Source: Cyclobacteriaceae bacterium
GTDB taxonomy: Bacteria > Bacteroidota > Bacteroidia > Cytophagales > Cyclobacteriaceae
Length of the DNA stretch: 64,000 bases
Assembly: GCA_019638285.1 (NCBI GenBank)
Contig: JAHBUB010000005.1
Span: 84,120 to 148,119 of the forward strand
Direction of reading: 5' to 3'
Shown here: positions 1 through 9,879 of the stretch, one piece after another
Numbering within the stretch: position 1 is the first letter of the stretch
Layout of the letters: each line of letters starts with the position of its first letter
Program-made: the position numbers and the translations under genes
Notes under the pieces: generated by a model
Databases searched by the model: none
The model's input: only the letters and a program-made list of their open reading frames with translations
Told to the model about the DNA's origin: nothing

Positions 1-829
1 GCAACATGTTGAAGCAACACTTAAATATGGTATTGATGTATTGTGGCTAGGTGCACGCACTACCGTAAACCCTTTTCAAGTGCAGGAAATAGCCAATGCG
101 CTTCAAGGTGTTGACTTGCCCATTTTAATCAAGAACCCCATTAATCCCGAGTTGGCACTTTGGCAAGGTGCCATTGAGCGAATTTATAACTCAGGGAATA
201 AGAAAGTTGCTGCAATTCACCGAGGGTTCTCCACCTACCAAAAATCTAAATATAGAAATACCCCTAGTTGGCAAATCGCCATTGAGCTAAAATCAAATTT
301 TCCTACGCTTCCACTCATTTGCGACCCCAGCCACATAGCTGGTAAAAGGCAAATGATTTTTGAGGTAAGCCAAAAGGCGCTGGATCTAGGTTATGATGGA
401 TTGATGATTGAAGCCCATCCTGATCCTGAAAAGGCATTAAGTGATGCCGATCAACAAGTAAGTTTGGATGACTTGAGTAAAATAATCAGTCAGCTTCGGT
501 TTGCCGATAAGCACTCAAAAGACGCAGTGTTTATTAGCCACCTTGAGCAACTAAGGGAAAAGATTGATCACATTGATCAGGAGCTTGTAGAGATTCTATC
601 TCTGCGAAAGCAGCTAATTGAAAAGATAGGAGAGTACAAGAAGGAAAATAATGTGACCATATTTCAATTAGAACGTTGGAATGAAATTCTCCATTCCAGA
701 ACTGTGTGGGGCAACGGTAGAAACCTGGACACGGAATTTATCCAGAAGATTTATAAAACTATCCATGATGAGTCCATTCGGATTCAAACGGAGATGATGA
801 GCAAGGAAACTGAAAAGAAGAAAGAATAG
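1..829 (+). CDS. DAHP synthase / chorismate mutase, bifunctional (5'-truncated)
   Basis: This enzyme makes 3-deoxy-D-arabino-heptulosonate 7-phosphate at the entry to the shikimate pathway and, through its C-terminal domain, converts chorismate to prephenate. The reading frame is open from base 2 to the window edge, so the start lies outside. The visible part holds the end of a KDPG-type aldolase barrel, with CDPSHIAGKR and the metal-ligand stretch IEAHPDPEKALSDADQQ. A type II chorismate mutase (AroQ-like) helical domain follows in about the last 90 residues, starting near HLEQLREKIDHID. Bacteroidota fusions of this kind are about 360 residues, so roughly 85 are missing. Its stop overlaps the GTG start of aroB (TAGTG), which suggests translational coupling. 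The family call is firm. Confidence 0.9.
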   Translation, partial: QHVEATLKYGIDVLWLGARTTVNPFQVQEIANALQGVDLPILIKNPINPELALWQGAIERIYNSGNKKVAAIHRGFSTYQKSKYRNTPSWQIAIELKSNFPTLPLICDPSHIAGKRQMIFEVSQKALDLGYDGLMIEAHPDPEKALSDADQQVSLDDLSKIISQLRFADKHSKDAVFISHLEQLREKIDHIDQELVEILSLRKQLIEKIGEYKKENNVTIFQLERWNEILHSRTVWGNGRNLDTEFIQKIYKTIHDESIRIQTEMMSKETEKKKE

Positions 830-1857
830 TGCAAAACGTAATAATAAAAAAACAAATCGGACAATCGCTGAAAGACTTACTCGGCCAAAAAAGTTATAGT
901 AAGATTGGTATATTAGTGGACACCAATACTGAAAACCTGTGTCTGCCCATTATCAAAAATGTAATTCCAAATTTCGAAACCCTGAGGGTAGAAGCAGGAG
1001 AAAAATTCAAAATATTGGAGACCTGCCAAAGGATTTGGGAACAGCTAACCCACATGGGCTTTGATCGGCACTCCATTTTAATTGTGTTGGGAGGTGGGGT
1101 GCTTGGGGATATGGGTGGTTTTTGTGCCTCCACTTTTAAAAGAGGCATCGATTTTATTTTAATCCCCACAACACTCCTCTCTCAGGTCGATGCCAGCGTG
1201 GGCGGAAAACTAGGTATCGACTTTATGGGTTTCAAAAATCATATCGGTTTGTTTAGGGAACCCACCTCTACACTCATTTCCTCTGATTTCCTATCTACCC
1301 TCCCTGTAAGAGAATTGAGATCTGGCTTCGCGGAGGTGATTAAGCATACACTGATTTCCGATGTAGCAAAGTGGAATAGTATACGCAAAAATGGGTTGGA
1401 TGAACAAAATTGGAATGACTTGATCAATTTTTCTGTTCAATTCAAGTCACGAGTGGCAGAGACAGACCCATTTGAAAAAGGCATTCGAAAGATTTTGAAT
1501 TTTGGCCATACCATTGGCCATGCCGTTGAAAGTGGCTGTCTCAATACAGAAACACCTTTGTTTCACGGAGAGGCAATAGCGATAGGTATGATCACTGAAT
1601 CGCATATCTCCTTTCAAAAGGGCATGCTTAAAGAGTCCAACCTGAAAGAGATCGCAAATTATATTATTGATGTGTTTGGGAAGGAAAAGGATCTGTTAAA
1701 AACCGATTCCATAATGAAATGGGTAGTTCAGGACAAAAAAAACAAAGGCAATGTAACCTTGATGGCACTACTTGAAGGAGCAGGCCATGCGGTGTGGGAT
1801 GTGCAGGTTAACGAAAATGAAATTCGTAATTCATTAGATTACTATCGCTCGCTCTAA
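829..1857 (+). CDS. aroB: 3-dehydroquinate synthase
   Basis: Cytoplasmic NAD- and metal-dependent enzyme that cyclises DAHP to 3-dehydroquinate, the second shikimate step. At 342 residues it is close to the family's usual size. Visible signatures are the NAD-binding GGGVLGDMGG near residue 85, the PTTLLSQVDASVGGK segment near 115, and the metal-ligand motifs GFAEVIKH and GHTIGHAVES followed by HGEA. The start is GTG, fixed by the one-base TAGTG overlap with the upstream DAHP synthase gene, so the two are probably co-transcribed and coupled. The stop overlaps the stop of the convergent small gene by four bases. Confidence 0.96.
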   Translation: MQNVIIKKQIGQSLKDLLGQKSYSKIGILVDTNTENLCLPIIKNVIPNFETLRVEAGEKFKILETCQRIWEQLTHMGFDRHSILIVLGGGVLGDMGGFCASTFKRGIDFILIPTTLLSQVDASVGGKLGIDFMGFKNHIGLFREPTSTLISSDFLSTLPVRELRSGFAEVIKHTLISDVAKWNSIRKNGLDEQNWNDLINFSVQFKSRVAETDPFEKGIRKILNFGHTIGHAVESGCLNTETPLFHGEAIAIGMITESHISFQKGMLKESNLKEIANYIIDVFGKEKDLLKTDSIMKWVVQDKKNKGNVTLMALLEGAGHAVWDVQVNENEIRNSLDYYRSL

Positions 1858-2045
1858 ATATAGTGAGCCTCGTTTTCATCATTAGAATCAATCTCCTTCC
1901 TTAACGCTTGCTTCAGGTCCTCCGACTTCTTTACCAAATAATCTTTCGCTTTCTGGCCACGAGAACCTGATAGCAACCAAGCGGTAAAAAGTGCGGCACC
2001 TCCTGCTAACCCTAATCCAATTGCAAATCTTTTAGATGTACCCAT
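1854..2045 (-). CDS. Small YtxH-like membrane protein
   Basis: A 63-residue protein if the ATG at 2045 is used; a GTG 15 bases further upstream is the alternative. A glycine- and alanine-rich hydrophobic segment near the N-terminus (roughly residues 7-25) is followed by a charged, probably helical tail containing LVKKSEDLKQALRKE. This layout matches the YtxH/gas-vesicle-like family of short single-pass proteins, which are often stress related but have no defined activity. It lies convergent to aroB with a four-base overlap of stop codons (CTAA) and divergent from aroA across about 90 bases. No function is claimed. Confidence 0.7.
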   Translation of the reverse strand: MGTSKRFAIGLGLAGGAALFTAWLLSGSRGQKAKDYLVKKSEDLKQALRKEIDSNDENEAHYI

Positions 2046-2132
2046 GCTGTTATAAACCACAAATCAAATTAAAATGTTTCATGTCTACTTAAAAAAGGCT
2101 CACTAATATTTATTTATTTATATTAAGCTCCT

Positions 2133-3353
2133 ATGTCAACCCTGTTTCTAAAACATACCTCCCAGATTGGGGGAAAAATCTACAAGTTGCCGGCTTCCAA
2201 AAGCATCAGTAACCGGGCCCTGATTTTAGATGCCCTTTCGGGCAATCAATCGACCGTGAGCAACTTGGCTACGGCCAGGGATACTCAACTCATGAAAAGC
2301 CTCTTAGCCAGCTCCGAAAAAGCCATCGATGCCCAGGATGCGGGTACTACCATGCGCTTTCTTACAGCCTATTATGCCACTTCTGGTCAGAATAAAGTAC
2401 TGACCGGAACGCCAAGAATGAAGGAGAGGCCAATAGGACTTCTGGTAAATGCTTTAATAGAAATTGGAGCTCGCATCGAATACCTGGAAATGGAAGGTTT
2501 TCCCCCACATGAGGTTAAGGGTTTCGGGCCTCAGAAAACAGCCGAGATTTCTTTACCCGGAAATGTCAGCAGTCAGTACATATCAGCCCTGATGATGGTT
2601 GCTCCCGTCTTACCACAAGGACTTACCATTCACCTAGAGGGAAAAATAGTTAGTTGGCCCTACATAAAAATGACGGCCGCCTTAATGGAAAGTTTTGGTG
2701 CACCGTTTTCAATCAATAAGGAACAGGTAGTAATACCTCCCTCCCAATACCAACCCACACACATCACTGTAGAGCCGGACTGGTCTGCGCTAAGTTATTG
2801 GTATGCCTTCGTGGCTTTAGCAGAAAGCGCTGAAATCACACTGTGCAATGTTCTATCTCAATCCGTTCAGGGCGATCGGATCATCGTAGAAATCATGGAA
2901 CAGCTTGGGGTGAATACACGATTCGAAAACAGCAACGCAATTCTGAGTAAAACCAAGATAGTTAATAATCACCTAAAATGGGATTTTACTGATTGCCCCG
3001 ACTTAGCCCAAACCATTTTTCCTGTCTGCGCCATGAAAGGTGTACGAGGTACTTTCAGTGGTTTGGAGAGTTTATACATTAAAGAAACAGATCGTATAGC
3101 GGCTTTACAAAATGAATTGCAAAAAGTGGATGCCCGGTTGGAGGAGACATCAAATGGAATTTTCAGCCTCTTACCAGGTAAAATTCCCACCAAGAAAATC
3201 AAAATCAATACGTACCACGATCACCGAATGGCGATGGGCTTTGCACCTTGGGCAACTTTAATGGATATTGAGATTGAGACCCCCGAAGTGGTCAACAAAT
3301 CCTACCCAGAGTTTTGGAAGGATTTGAGGCAGGTGGGGTTCGATATTACTTAA
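2133..3353 (+). CDS. aroA: 3-phosphoshikimate 1-carboxyvinyltransferase (EPSP synthase)
   Basis: Transfers the enolpyruvyl group of PEP to shikimate 3-phosphate, the sixth shikimate step and the target of glyphosate. The protein is 406 residues, slightly short for the family. Visible motifs are PASKSISNRALI near residue 20 (shikimate-3-phosphate binding), AGTTMRFLTAYY (PEP loop), LPGNVSSQYISALM, KETDRIAALQNEL and the C-terminal YHDHRMAMGFA. It lies in the same direction as the upstream DAHP synthase-aroB pair but is separated from it by the opposite-strand ytxH-like gene, so it probably has its own promoter in the AT-rich 2046-2132 gap. Its stop overlaps that of the convergent gene by four bases. 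Confidence 0.95.
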   Translation: MSTLFLKHTSQIGGKIYKLPASKSISNRALILDALSGNQSTVSNLATARDTQLMKSLLASSEKAIDAQDAGTTMRFLTAYYATSGQNKVLTGTPRMKERPIGLLVNALIEIGARIEYLEMEGFPPHEVKGFGPQKTAEISLPGNVSSQYISALMMVAPVLPQGLTIHLEGKIVSWPYIKMTAALMESFGAPFSINKEQVVIPPSQYQPTHITVEPDWSALSYWYAFVALAESAEITLCNVLSQSVQGDRIIVEIMEQLGVNTRFENSNAILSKTKIVNNHLKWDFTDCPDLAQTIFPVCAMKGVRGTFSGLESLYIKETDRIAALQNELQKVDARLEETSNGIFSLLPGKIPTKKIKINTYHDHRMAMGFAPWATLMDIEIETPEVVNKSYPEFWKDLRQVGFDIT

Positions 3354-3679
3354 TCAAGACCTAAAGGGAGTACGAGATCGTAACTTCCGATTTTTTCCTC
3401 ACTTTCATAAAGATTTTTGAATTTGTAACTGAGAAAATCGTAGGCGTCACGCTTCGACTCTATAAAACTTTCATATGCTTGCTGACTAAACCACCTGTCA
3501 ACGAGCAGGTAGGTATTTGGTTCGGACGTGCTTTTATACAAGAATGAACCCTGATATTCTCCAGACTCGTTAAACAATTTTGACCATGAACCCTCCTGCC
3601 CATATTCATATCGGAATAATTCATTCTTTTCGGACTTTACCTTGTATTTCCAAATAATTGAATAATTAGACTTTGACAT
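3350..3679 (-). CDS. ABM-fold (antibiotic biosynthesis monooxygenase-like) protein
   Basis: A 109-residue protein from the ATG at 3679; a TTG at 3691 would add four residues. The pattern YSIIWKYKV ... FRYEYGQEGSW ... YLLVDRWFSQQAYESFI is typical of the dimeric alpha-beta barrel (ABM) fold, where an EYG.EGSW stretch precedes a beta strand with a DRW-type motif. Members include small monooxygenases, heme-degrading enzymes and proteins of unknown role, so no substrate can be named. There is no signal peptide, so it should be cytoplasmic. The gene converges on aroA with a four-base TTAA overlap of stops. Confidence 0.6.
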   Translation of the reverse strand: MSKSNYSIIWKYKVKSEKNELFRYEYGQEGSWSKLFNESGEYQGSFLYKSTSEPNTYLLVDRWFSQQAYESFIESKRDAYDFLSYKFKNLYESEEKIGSYDLVLPLGLD

Positions 3680-3723
3680 ATCATTTTTCAAAACATAAAT
3701 ATTCTACTCTTTAGAAAGTGCAA

Positions 3724-6192
3724 CTATCCTCCCAATAAATCTATCAACCTAGCAATAGAGTCTTGCTTTTCAAGTGCGGCCTTGATTCTCAATTTTCGCT
3801 TATAGACAGTTTGTAGGAAAGTCTCAGGTGGAGGGGTAGCAGTAGTGTCAGCCTGTATCAATGAATCACGTTGAAAAATGGATCGTTCAATTTTCAAAAC
3901 AAGGTCATCAGAGAGTTCATACAGATCGCAATCTAATTTTTGTTGCATCGTTGACGGCAACTGATCAAACTTTGCTTGACTTAAAGATTTAAATGCGGGG
4001 TCGTCATTTACCTGCTTTAAAAAAGAACCTGTAATAGGTAGTGCAGTACTTGACCCCTGTCCCAGCGCAGTGCTCCTGAAACGAATTCTCGGATCATCCG
4101 CTCCCACCCAGGTACCAATCACGAGGTTAGGAGTCATCGCCATGAACCAACCATCCGCATTAGATTGCGTAGTCCCAGTCTTTCCAGCTACATCACTATA
4201 AACTCCATATTTATAACGAAGCCGGCCCGCAGTACCCTCATTGACTACAGATCTCAATAGTGCAATCATTATTTGAGCTGTTTCTTCGGAAAAAACTGCT
4301 TTCTTTTCTTTAGTATCTTTAAAACCATCGTACACTTTTCCATTATTATCATGGATACTGGAAATATAGTAAGGTGAAACGGGGATTCCTTTATTGGCGA
4401 AACATGAAAATACCGTGGTCATCTCCATCAGTGAAACCGATGCAGCACCTAAAGCTATGGAAGGCACATCGGGAATTTCGCTTGTAACTCCCATCGCATG
4501 CGCCAATCTTATGGTATTTTTAACACCGGCCTTATCAATCAATTTGGCGGCTACTGTATTCACGGAATACGCCAATGCCCCGCGCATAGAGTAATCCATC
4601 TCATAGTCGTTTTGTGAATTTCTCGGAGTCCATTCTTTTCCCTCTTTATCAATATAGGTTTCCCTTGAGGCAGAGATCAATGCACAGGGGTCCACTCCTT
4701 CTTCTAGCGCCATTGCATACACGATAGGCTTAAAAATTGAACCTACCTGTCTTTTAGTATTTGTGTTTACATGATCGAATTGATAAAAGTCATGATCGAT
4801 TCCCCCCACCCAGGCCTTTACCTGCCCACTTGATGGCTCCATGGCAAGAAATCCAGCATTTAAGTATTGCAAATGATGGATAATAGAGTCGATGGGACTG
4901 ACTATTGCCTCCTGAGTCCCCTGCCAACTGAACAACTCCATTGCAATGGGCTTCTGAAGTATCTTCATAATTGCCTCTTCTGATAGTTGTTGATCCTTTA
5001 ACTTTTGATATCGTGGAGATCGCTGAATGGCCTGTTCTAAAACCTGCTCCTTTCCCTTCCATGGTTTGTCCTTTCCCCAATGATCAAAAAAAGTATTCTG
5101 AATGATGGACATTTGTTCCGATACTGCCTTTTCCGCGTACTCCTGTAATTTTGAATCCAGGGTTGTATAAATCCTTAATCCATCCGTATAGAGATTATAA
5201 CTATTTCCATCTTCATTTTTGTTATTCTCGCACCAGGTAAGCAACTCAGATTTAAGATATTCCCTAAAATAAGGTGCCAATCCTTGATGATGAGAAACCT
5301 TGTTGTACTCGAGGTCAATAGGTCTTGTTACTAACGTATCCACCTGATCTTTAGTGATATAACTGTATTTCAACATCTGACCCAAAACAACATTGCGCCT
5401 TTTCAACGCACGGTCGGGAAAGAGGCGTGGATTATAGGTGTGTGTTGCTTTTAACATTCCCACCAGTACCGCAGATTGGTTGATGGTTAACTCATCCGCA
5501 TGAACAGAATAGAAGCGCTCCGCTGCCGCCTCTATTCCAAATACATTGTCTGCAAAAGGAACGGTATTTAAGTACAAAGTAATCAGTTCCTCCTTGGAAT
5601 AGATATTTTCAAGTTTAATAGCGGTACGCACTTCACGCATTTTATTGATGAGCATGGATAAGAACCAATAATTCTTTCTTGGATATAGATTTTTTGAAAG
5701 CTGCTGGGTAAGGGTACTTCCACCTCCCGCAGATTCGTCCTGCTGTAGAATAGATTTTACAATCACACGCGCTAAACTCCTGTAGTCTACACCGCTATGC
5801 TTATAAAAGCGAGCGTCTTCTGTGGCCACCAGCGCATCCACAACTGCAGGGGCAATTTCTTCATAAGAAACTTCAGTCCTATCCTGAATATAGTATCTAC
5901 CCAACAATACACTGTCAGCACTGTATATTTCTGTTGCTACCTGATTTTGAATATTGCGTAGATCACTATTCCATGGAGTTTCAATCCACACCACCAACAA
6001 AATCAATAGAAAGATGCCAAAGGGAGGGCAAAGTATAATGGCAGCCTTTCTTTCTCGTGGATGTGTTTGAAAATAGGTTGCCAGTTTTTCATAAGCCAAT
6101 TTCAGGTTTTGCCAAGAGGCACGAAGCCAGTCCAATATTTTTGGGTATCGAACTTTTAATCGCTGAATGACCTTTTGGAGAAAATCAGGCAT
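3724..6192 (-). CDS. Class A penicillin-binding protein (PBP1A family)
   Basis: Bifunctional peptidoglycan polymerase of the inner membrane, 822 residues, with a periplasmic glycosyltransferase and transpeptidase. A basic cytoplasmic N-terminus is followed by one membrane segment at about 50-70. The GT51 domain shows the catalytic Glu in TEDARFYKH (E125) and GGGSTLTQQLSKN near 157-168. The transpeptidase has all three penicillin-binding motifs: SIFK (S485, K488), SVN (543-545) and KTGTT (671-675). The tail after about 760 is charged. It stands apart from cell-division genes here; the next gene on the same strand is the binding-protein gene about 105 bases upstream. No catalytic residue appears to be missing. 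Confidence 0.95.
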   Translation of the reverse strand: MPDFLQKVIQRLKVRYPKILDWLRASWQNLKLAYEKLATYFQTHPRERKAAIILCPPFGIFLLILLVVWIETPWNSDLRNIQNQVATEIYSADSVLLGRYYIQDRTEVSYEEIAPAVVDALVATEDARFYKHSGVDYRSLARVIVKSILQQDESAGGGSTLTQQLSKNLYPRKNYWFLSMLINKMREVRTAIKLENIYSKEELITLYLNTVPFADNVFGIEAAAERFYSVHADELTINQSAVLVGMLKATHTYNPRLFPDRALKRRNVVLGQMLKYSYITKDQVDTLVTRPIDLEYNKVSHHQGLAPYFREYLKSELLTWCENNKNEDGNSYNLYTDGLRIYTTLDSKLQEYAEKAVSEQMSIIQNTFFDHWGKDKPWKGKEQVLEQAIQRSPRYQKLKDQQLSEEAIMKILQKPIAMELFSWQGTQEAIVSPIDSIIHHLQYLNAGFLAMEPSSGQVKAWVGGIDHDFYQFDHVNTNTKRQVGSIFKPIVYAMALEEGVDPCALISASRETYIDKEGKEWTPRNSQNDYEMDYSMRGALAYSVNTVAAKLIDKAGVKNTIRLAHAMGVTSEIPDVPSIALGAASVSLMEMTTVFSCFANKGIPVSPYYISSIHDNNGKVYDGFKDTKEKKAVFSEETAQIMIALLRSVVNEGTAGRLRYKYGVYSDVAGKTGTTQSNADGWFMAMTPNLVIGTWVGADDPRIRFRSTALGQGSSTALPITGSFLKQVNDDPAFKSLSQAKFDQLPSTMQQKLDCDLYELSDDLVLKIERSIFQRDSLIQADTTATPPPETFLQTVYKRKLRIKAALEKQDSIARLIDLLGG

Positions 6193-6297
6193 ATTATTTT
6201 AAGCAATCGCTTCTGTTTGCAAATATTAAATAATTAACGCTACAATTTGCGTTTTTCTGTCAGCCCTGCTTTAGAACTTCAAATTTGGATCATAAAT

Positions 6298-7077
6298 CTA
6301 TAATAACTTATCAAAGTACCTTGGTGCGTATATCAGTCTGCTCCCATACCAGCTGAAAAGCTTACCATCCACAAGGCTTAATTTTGAATGGGGGGCAATT
6401 GTTCTAAATTCAGAGAAATGCTTTTCCTGAAATGGATAAGGTTCAGAAGAAAGAAAAATGTGATCTGGATTGAGGTTTTGAATTTGTTCAGAAGATAGCT
6501 CCGGATAGCGCGGATAGTCCTCTAACACATTTAACAAACCCATTTGCTGCAACATAGAATGAATAAAAGTATCGGAGCCGGCACCCATCCAGGGGTTGCG
6601 CCATATAAGATAAAGCACGCGCCCATTATGTTTTCTCAAATGAGAAAATGCCTGGGTGATCTGATCATTTATGATTTTACTTTCCTTAACCTTTTCAGTT
6701 AGTTTTCCTACTGCCTGAATCATCCACTGCGCATCCATTAACGAACTGATATTGCTCATCCATACAGGATATTTTAGTTGTAAAGCCTCAATGTTTTGTT
6801 TGTCATTTTCTTCTTTGTTTCCTATTATCAGATCAGGTTTTAATGAATCAATTATATCGAAGTTAAGTTTTTTAGTTCCACCCACTTTAGTTTTCGTTGC
6901 CAACCAATTCTGGGGGAGTTCGCAAAATTTTGTTATTCCTACCACCCTTTCCCCTAAACCCAAATTATGAAGTAACTCAGTTTGAGAAGGCACAAGGGAA
7001 ACGATGCGTTGTGGCGGATAGTTGAGCTCTATCTCATTGCCCATTTGATCTGTTACTATTTTTTTTAATACTTTCAT
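6298..7077 (-). CDS. Periplasmic-binding-protein-fold (BtuF/FhuD-like) protein without signal peptide
   Basis: A 259-residue member of the helical-backbone metal/cobalamin/siderophore receptor family. The N-terminus carries PPQRIVSLVPSQTELLHNLG, followed by GVGGTKK-like and LKPDLIIGN segments typical of BtuF/FecB relatives. In this family the protein normally delivers ligand to a FecCD permease from the periplasm. Here the ATG start gives MKVLKKIVTDQMGN directly before the mature fold, with no hydrophobic signal peptide or lipobox. A terminator sits just upstream, so the start is unlikely to lie further out. The matching type of permease and ATPase is at 41.5-43.6 kb, far from this gene. Ligand unknown. 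Confidence 0.8.
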   Translation of the reverse strand: MKVLKKIVTDQMGNEIELNYPPQRIVSLVPSQTELLHNLGLGERVVGITKFCELPQNWLATKTKVGGTKKLNFDIIDSLKPDLIIGNKEENDKQNIEALQLKYPVWMSNISSLMDAQWMIQAVGKLTEKVKESKIINDQITQAFSHLRKHNGRVLYLIWRNPWMGAGSDTFIHSMLQQMGLLNVLEDYPRYPELSSEQIQNLNPDHIFLSSEPYPFQEKHFSEFRTIAPHSKLSLVDGKLFSWYGSRLIYAPRYFDKLL

Positions 7078-7085
7078 CCTGCAAA

Positions 7086-7119
7086 CAAAAAAAGGCTTCC
7101 GAAGTTACAGAAGCCTTTT
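7086..7119 (-). terminator. Intrinsic terminator after the M42 peptidase gene
   Basis: On the minus strand a ten-base stem AAAAGGCTTC / GAAGCCTTTT closes a loop of about ten bases and runs into a T tract. It starts about 20 bases after the M42 peptidase stop and ends just before the binding-protein gene. The A-rich other side lets it look terminator-like in both directions, but only the minus-strand genes need it. Confidence 0.85.
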
Positions 7120-7138
7120 CTCTGAATAATATAAACTC

Positions 7139-8209
7139 TTATTTAAGATACCTGTAATCCTCACCCGGCTTCAGGTTCAACACTACTTCGTGAATCAATT
7201 TGATCACATTTTCTACATCATCCTTATGCACAGTTTCCACTGTAGTGTGCATGTATTTTAATGGAAGAGAGATCAGTGCAGAGGCAACCCCCTCCGCGGA
7301 ATAAGCAAATGAATCCGTGTCCGTTCCTGTTGAACGAGATACAGCTTGACGTTGAAAGGGTATCTTTTTCTTATCGGCTATTTTAATGATTGTTTTCAAT
7401 ACATTGTTTTGTACGGCAGGGCCATAACACAACACAGGGCCTTCTCCACATTTGAGATCCCCACTTTCCTTTTTGTTGTACATGGGTGAACCCGTATCAT
7501 GGGTCACATCTGTGCAAATGGCCAAGTCTGGCTTCAGTCTTCTTGAAATCATTTCTGCTCCACGCAAACCAATTTCCTCTTGAACAGAGTTTACTATGTA
7601 CAAACAGAATGGAAGCTTCGCTTTGCTCTCACTTAATCTTCGTGCTACTTCGGCAATCATAAAGCCACCCATGCGGTTGTCCAGTGCACGGCCGGTTAAA
7701 TAATTTTTATTCAACTCCATCAACTCATCTTCGAAAGTAATCACACAACCTACATGCACACCCAATGCCTCCACTTCCTTTTTAGATTCACATCCAATAT
7801 CAATAAAAATATTTTTTAGCGTTGGCGTTTCTTCCTTCGCATGGTCACGCACATGGATGGCTGGCCAGCCAAAAACTCCTTTTACAATTCCTTTATCGGT
7901 ATGAATATTTACACGCATGGACGGTGCAATCTGGTGGTCAGAACCACCATTTCTTCTCACATAGATATATCCCTCGGGTGTAATATAATTTACAAACCAT
8001 GAAATTTCATCTGCGTGTGCTTCTATCACTACTTTGTATTTTCCCTTGGGATTGATCACTCCCACTGCGGTACCATAGGTATCCACGATATATTCATCCG
8101 TGTAGGGCTTTATATAGTCCAACCAAATCTGCTGACCTGTATGCTCAAAACCTGTAGGTGATGCGTTATTTAAATAATCAAATAGAAATTTTTTACTCTT
8201 TTTGTCCAT
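7139..8209 (-). CDS. M42 family metallo-aminopeptidase
   Basis: A 356-residue cytoplasmic, dinuclear-metal peptidase related to glutamyl/deblocking aminopeptidases and to the family once called endoglucanase CelM. The metal and catalytic residues are visible: EAHADEI (His and Asp near residues 62-64), GRALDNRMGG (bridging Asp), VQEEIGLRGAEM (catalytic Glu and metal Glu), CTDVTHDTG (Asp) and the C-terminal MHTTVETVH (His). It trims N-terminal residues of peptides, probably in peptide recycling. It follows the acyl-CoA carboxylase gene with an 18-base gap, so the two are probably one transcript, ended by the terminator downstream. Confidence 0.93.
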   Translation of the reverse strand: MDKKSKKFLFDYLNNASPTGFEHTGQQIWLDYIKPYTDEYIVDTYGTAVGVINPKGKYKVVIEAHADEISWFVNYITPEGYIYVRRNGGSDHQIAPSMRVNIHTDKGIVKGVFGWPAIHVRDHAKEETPTLKNIFIDIGCESKKEVEALGVHVGCVITFEDELMELNKNYLTGRALDNRMGGFMIAEVARRLSESKAKLPFCLYIVNSVQEEIGLRGAEMISRRLKPDLAICTDVTHDTGSPMYNKKESGDLKCGEGPVLCYGPAVQNNVLKTIIKIADKKKIPFQRQAVSRSTGTDTDSFAYSAEGVASALISLPLKYMHTTVETVHKDDVENVIKLIHEVVLNLKPGEDYRYLK

Positions 8210-8227
8210 AGTAAGCTGAATTAAAAA

Positions 8228-9799
8228 TTATAACGGGATATTCCCGTGTTTCTTCTTAGGCAATTTAGCCACTTTATTTTCTAACATCTGAAAAGCGCGA
8301 ATCAATTTTTCTCTAGTTTGATCCGGATAAATCACCTCGTCAATATACCCCCTGTGGGCGGCTCGATAAGGGTTGGCAAACTTGCGCGTATATTCATCTA
8401 CTTTCTCATTCAGTTTTACTTCCGGGTTCTCCGCATCAGCAATTTCTCTTTTGAAGATAATCTCTGCCGCTCCCTTGGCGCCCATTACTGCAATTTCCGC
8501 AGTCGGCCAGGCATAGTTTAAGTCTGCCCCAATATGTTTTGAGTTCATCACATCATAGGCCCCACCGTATGCTTTTCGCGTAATTACAGTAACACGTGGC
8601 ACAGTAGCTTCAGAAAACGCAAACAATAATTTTGCTCCATTGGTGATAATTGCATTCCACTCTTGGTCGGTACCTGGTAAAAACCCTGGTACATCTTCCA
8701 ATACCAACAAAGGGATATTAAAACAATCGCAGAAGCGAACAAACCTGGCTCCTTTTACACTGGCATCTATATCTAAAACACCAGCCAGGGAGGCTGGCTG
8801 ATTGCCTACTATACCAATACTCCTTCCGGCAATTCGCGCAAAGCCCACTACAATATTTTCAGCAAAATTTTTATGTGCCTCAAAGAAACTCCCCTGATCC
8901 ACAATCCCATCAATCACCTCGCGCATATCATACGGTTGATTGGGATTATCCGGAATAATACTATTTAACTGTTCTCTTACCTCTTCAGATGGGGCGTAAT
9001 CTAAACGAGGAGCATCCTCTTCACAATTTTGAGGCATGTAGCTCAGCAATTGTTTTATCTGATTGATGCACTCCACCTCATTAGCGGACGCAAAGTGCGT
9101 TACGCCACTTTTCGTACTGTGTGCACTTGCGCCTCCCAGTTCTTCGGCTGTTACGTTTTCATGCGTCACCGTTTTTACCACATTTGGGCCTGTCACGAAC
9201 ATGAAAGATGTATTTTCTACCATAAAAATAAAATCAGTCATGGCGGGCGAATAAACTGCACCCCCTGCACAAGGCCCCATGATAGCCGATATCTGAGGGA
9301 TAACGCCTGATGCCATCACGTTGCGGTAAAAAATATCCGCATATCCGCCTAGGGACACCACACCTTCCTGAATACGAGCTCCTCCAGAATCATTAAGTCC
9401 AATTAATGGCGCTCCATTTTGCATAGCCAACTCCATTACTTTTACAATTTTTTCTGCATGGGTTTCTGAAAGAGAACCACCAAACACGGTAAAGTCCTGT
9501 GAAAAAACATAAACCAGTCTGCCATTAATTGTACCATAGCCAGTCACAACACCATCGCCCAGATAGTATTCTTTATCAAGGCCGAAATCCTTGCATCGAT
9601 GCATAACAAATTTGCCCAACTCCTCAAATGATCCTTCGTCCAACAATAGGTGAACGCGCTCACGAGCCGTTAATTTATTTCTTGCATGCTGCTGTTCAAT
9701 CCTTTTTTCGCCACCACCGAGAAGTGATTCTTGATTTTTTCTATGCAACTCGTCAAACTTTTTGCCTAGTTCTTCAGAGTCAACTTTTCGCTTATCCAT
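8228..9799 (-). CDS. Acyl-CoA carboxylase, carboxyltransferase (beta) subunit
   Basis: A 523-residue crotonase-fold carboxyltransferase of the propionyl/acetyl-CoA carboxylase beta family, which moves CO2 from carboxybiotin to an acyl-CoA. The start at 9799 ([11 protein letters not shown]) is preferred over an in-frame ATG eight codons earlier. Motifs seen include [20 protein letters not shown] near residue 40, the N-half oxyanion region [18 protein letters not shown] and the [13 protein letters not shown] stretch. In the C-half, [12 protein letters not shown] and [11 protein letters not shown] are present. Propionyl-CoA is the commonest substrate in this branch, but that cannot be fixed from sequence alone. 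The biotin carboxylase and biotin carrier are not in the window. Confidence 0.93.
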   Translation of the reverse strand: MDKRKVDSEELGKKFDELHRKNQESLLGGGEKRIEQQHARNKLTARERVHLLLDEGSFEELGKFVMHRCKDFGLDKEYYLGDGVVTGYGTINGRLVYVFSQDFTVFGGSLSETHAEKIVKVMELAMQNGAPLIGLNDSGGARIQEGVVSLGGYADIFYRNVMASGVIPQISAIMGPCAGGAVYSPAMTDFIFMVENTSFMFVTGPNVVKTVTHENVTAEELGGASAHSTKSGVTHFASANEVECINQIKQLLSYMPQNCEEDAPRLDYAPSEEVREQLNSIIPDNPNQPYDMREVIDGIVDQGSFFEAHKNFAENIVVGFARIAGRSIGIVGNQPASLAGVLDIDASVKGARFVRFCDCFNIPLLVLEDVPGFLPGTDQEWNAIITNGAKLLFAFSEATVPRVTVITRKAYGGAYDVMNSKHIGADLNYAWPTAEIAVMGAKGAAEIIFKREIADAENPEVKLNEKVDEYTRKFANPYRAAHRGYIDEVIYPDQTREKLIRAFQMLENKVAKLPKKKHGNIPL

Positions 9800-9879
9800 T
9801 GATTTTAATTTGATAGAATTCAACTCGAAATATAGGCAAAACAGTAGCCCAAGACGCCCTATTCATATAATTTATGGAC

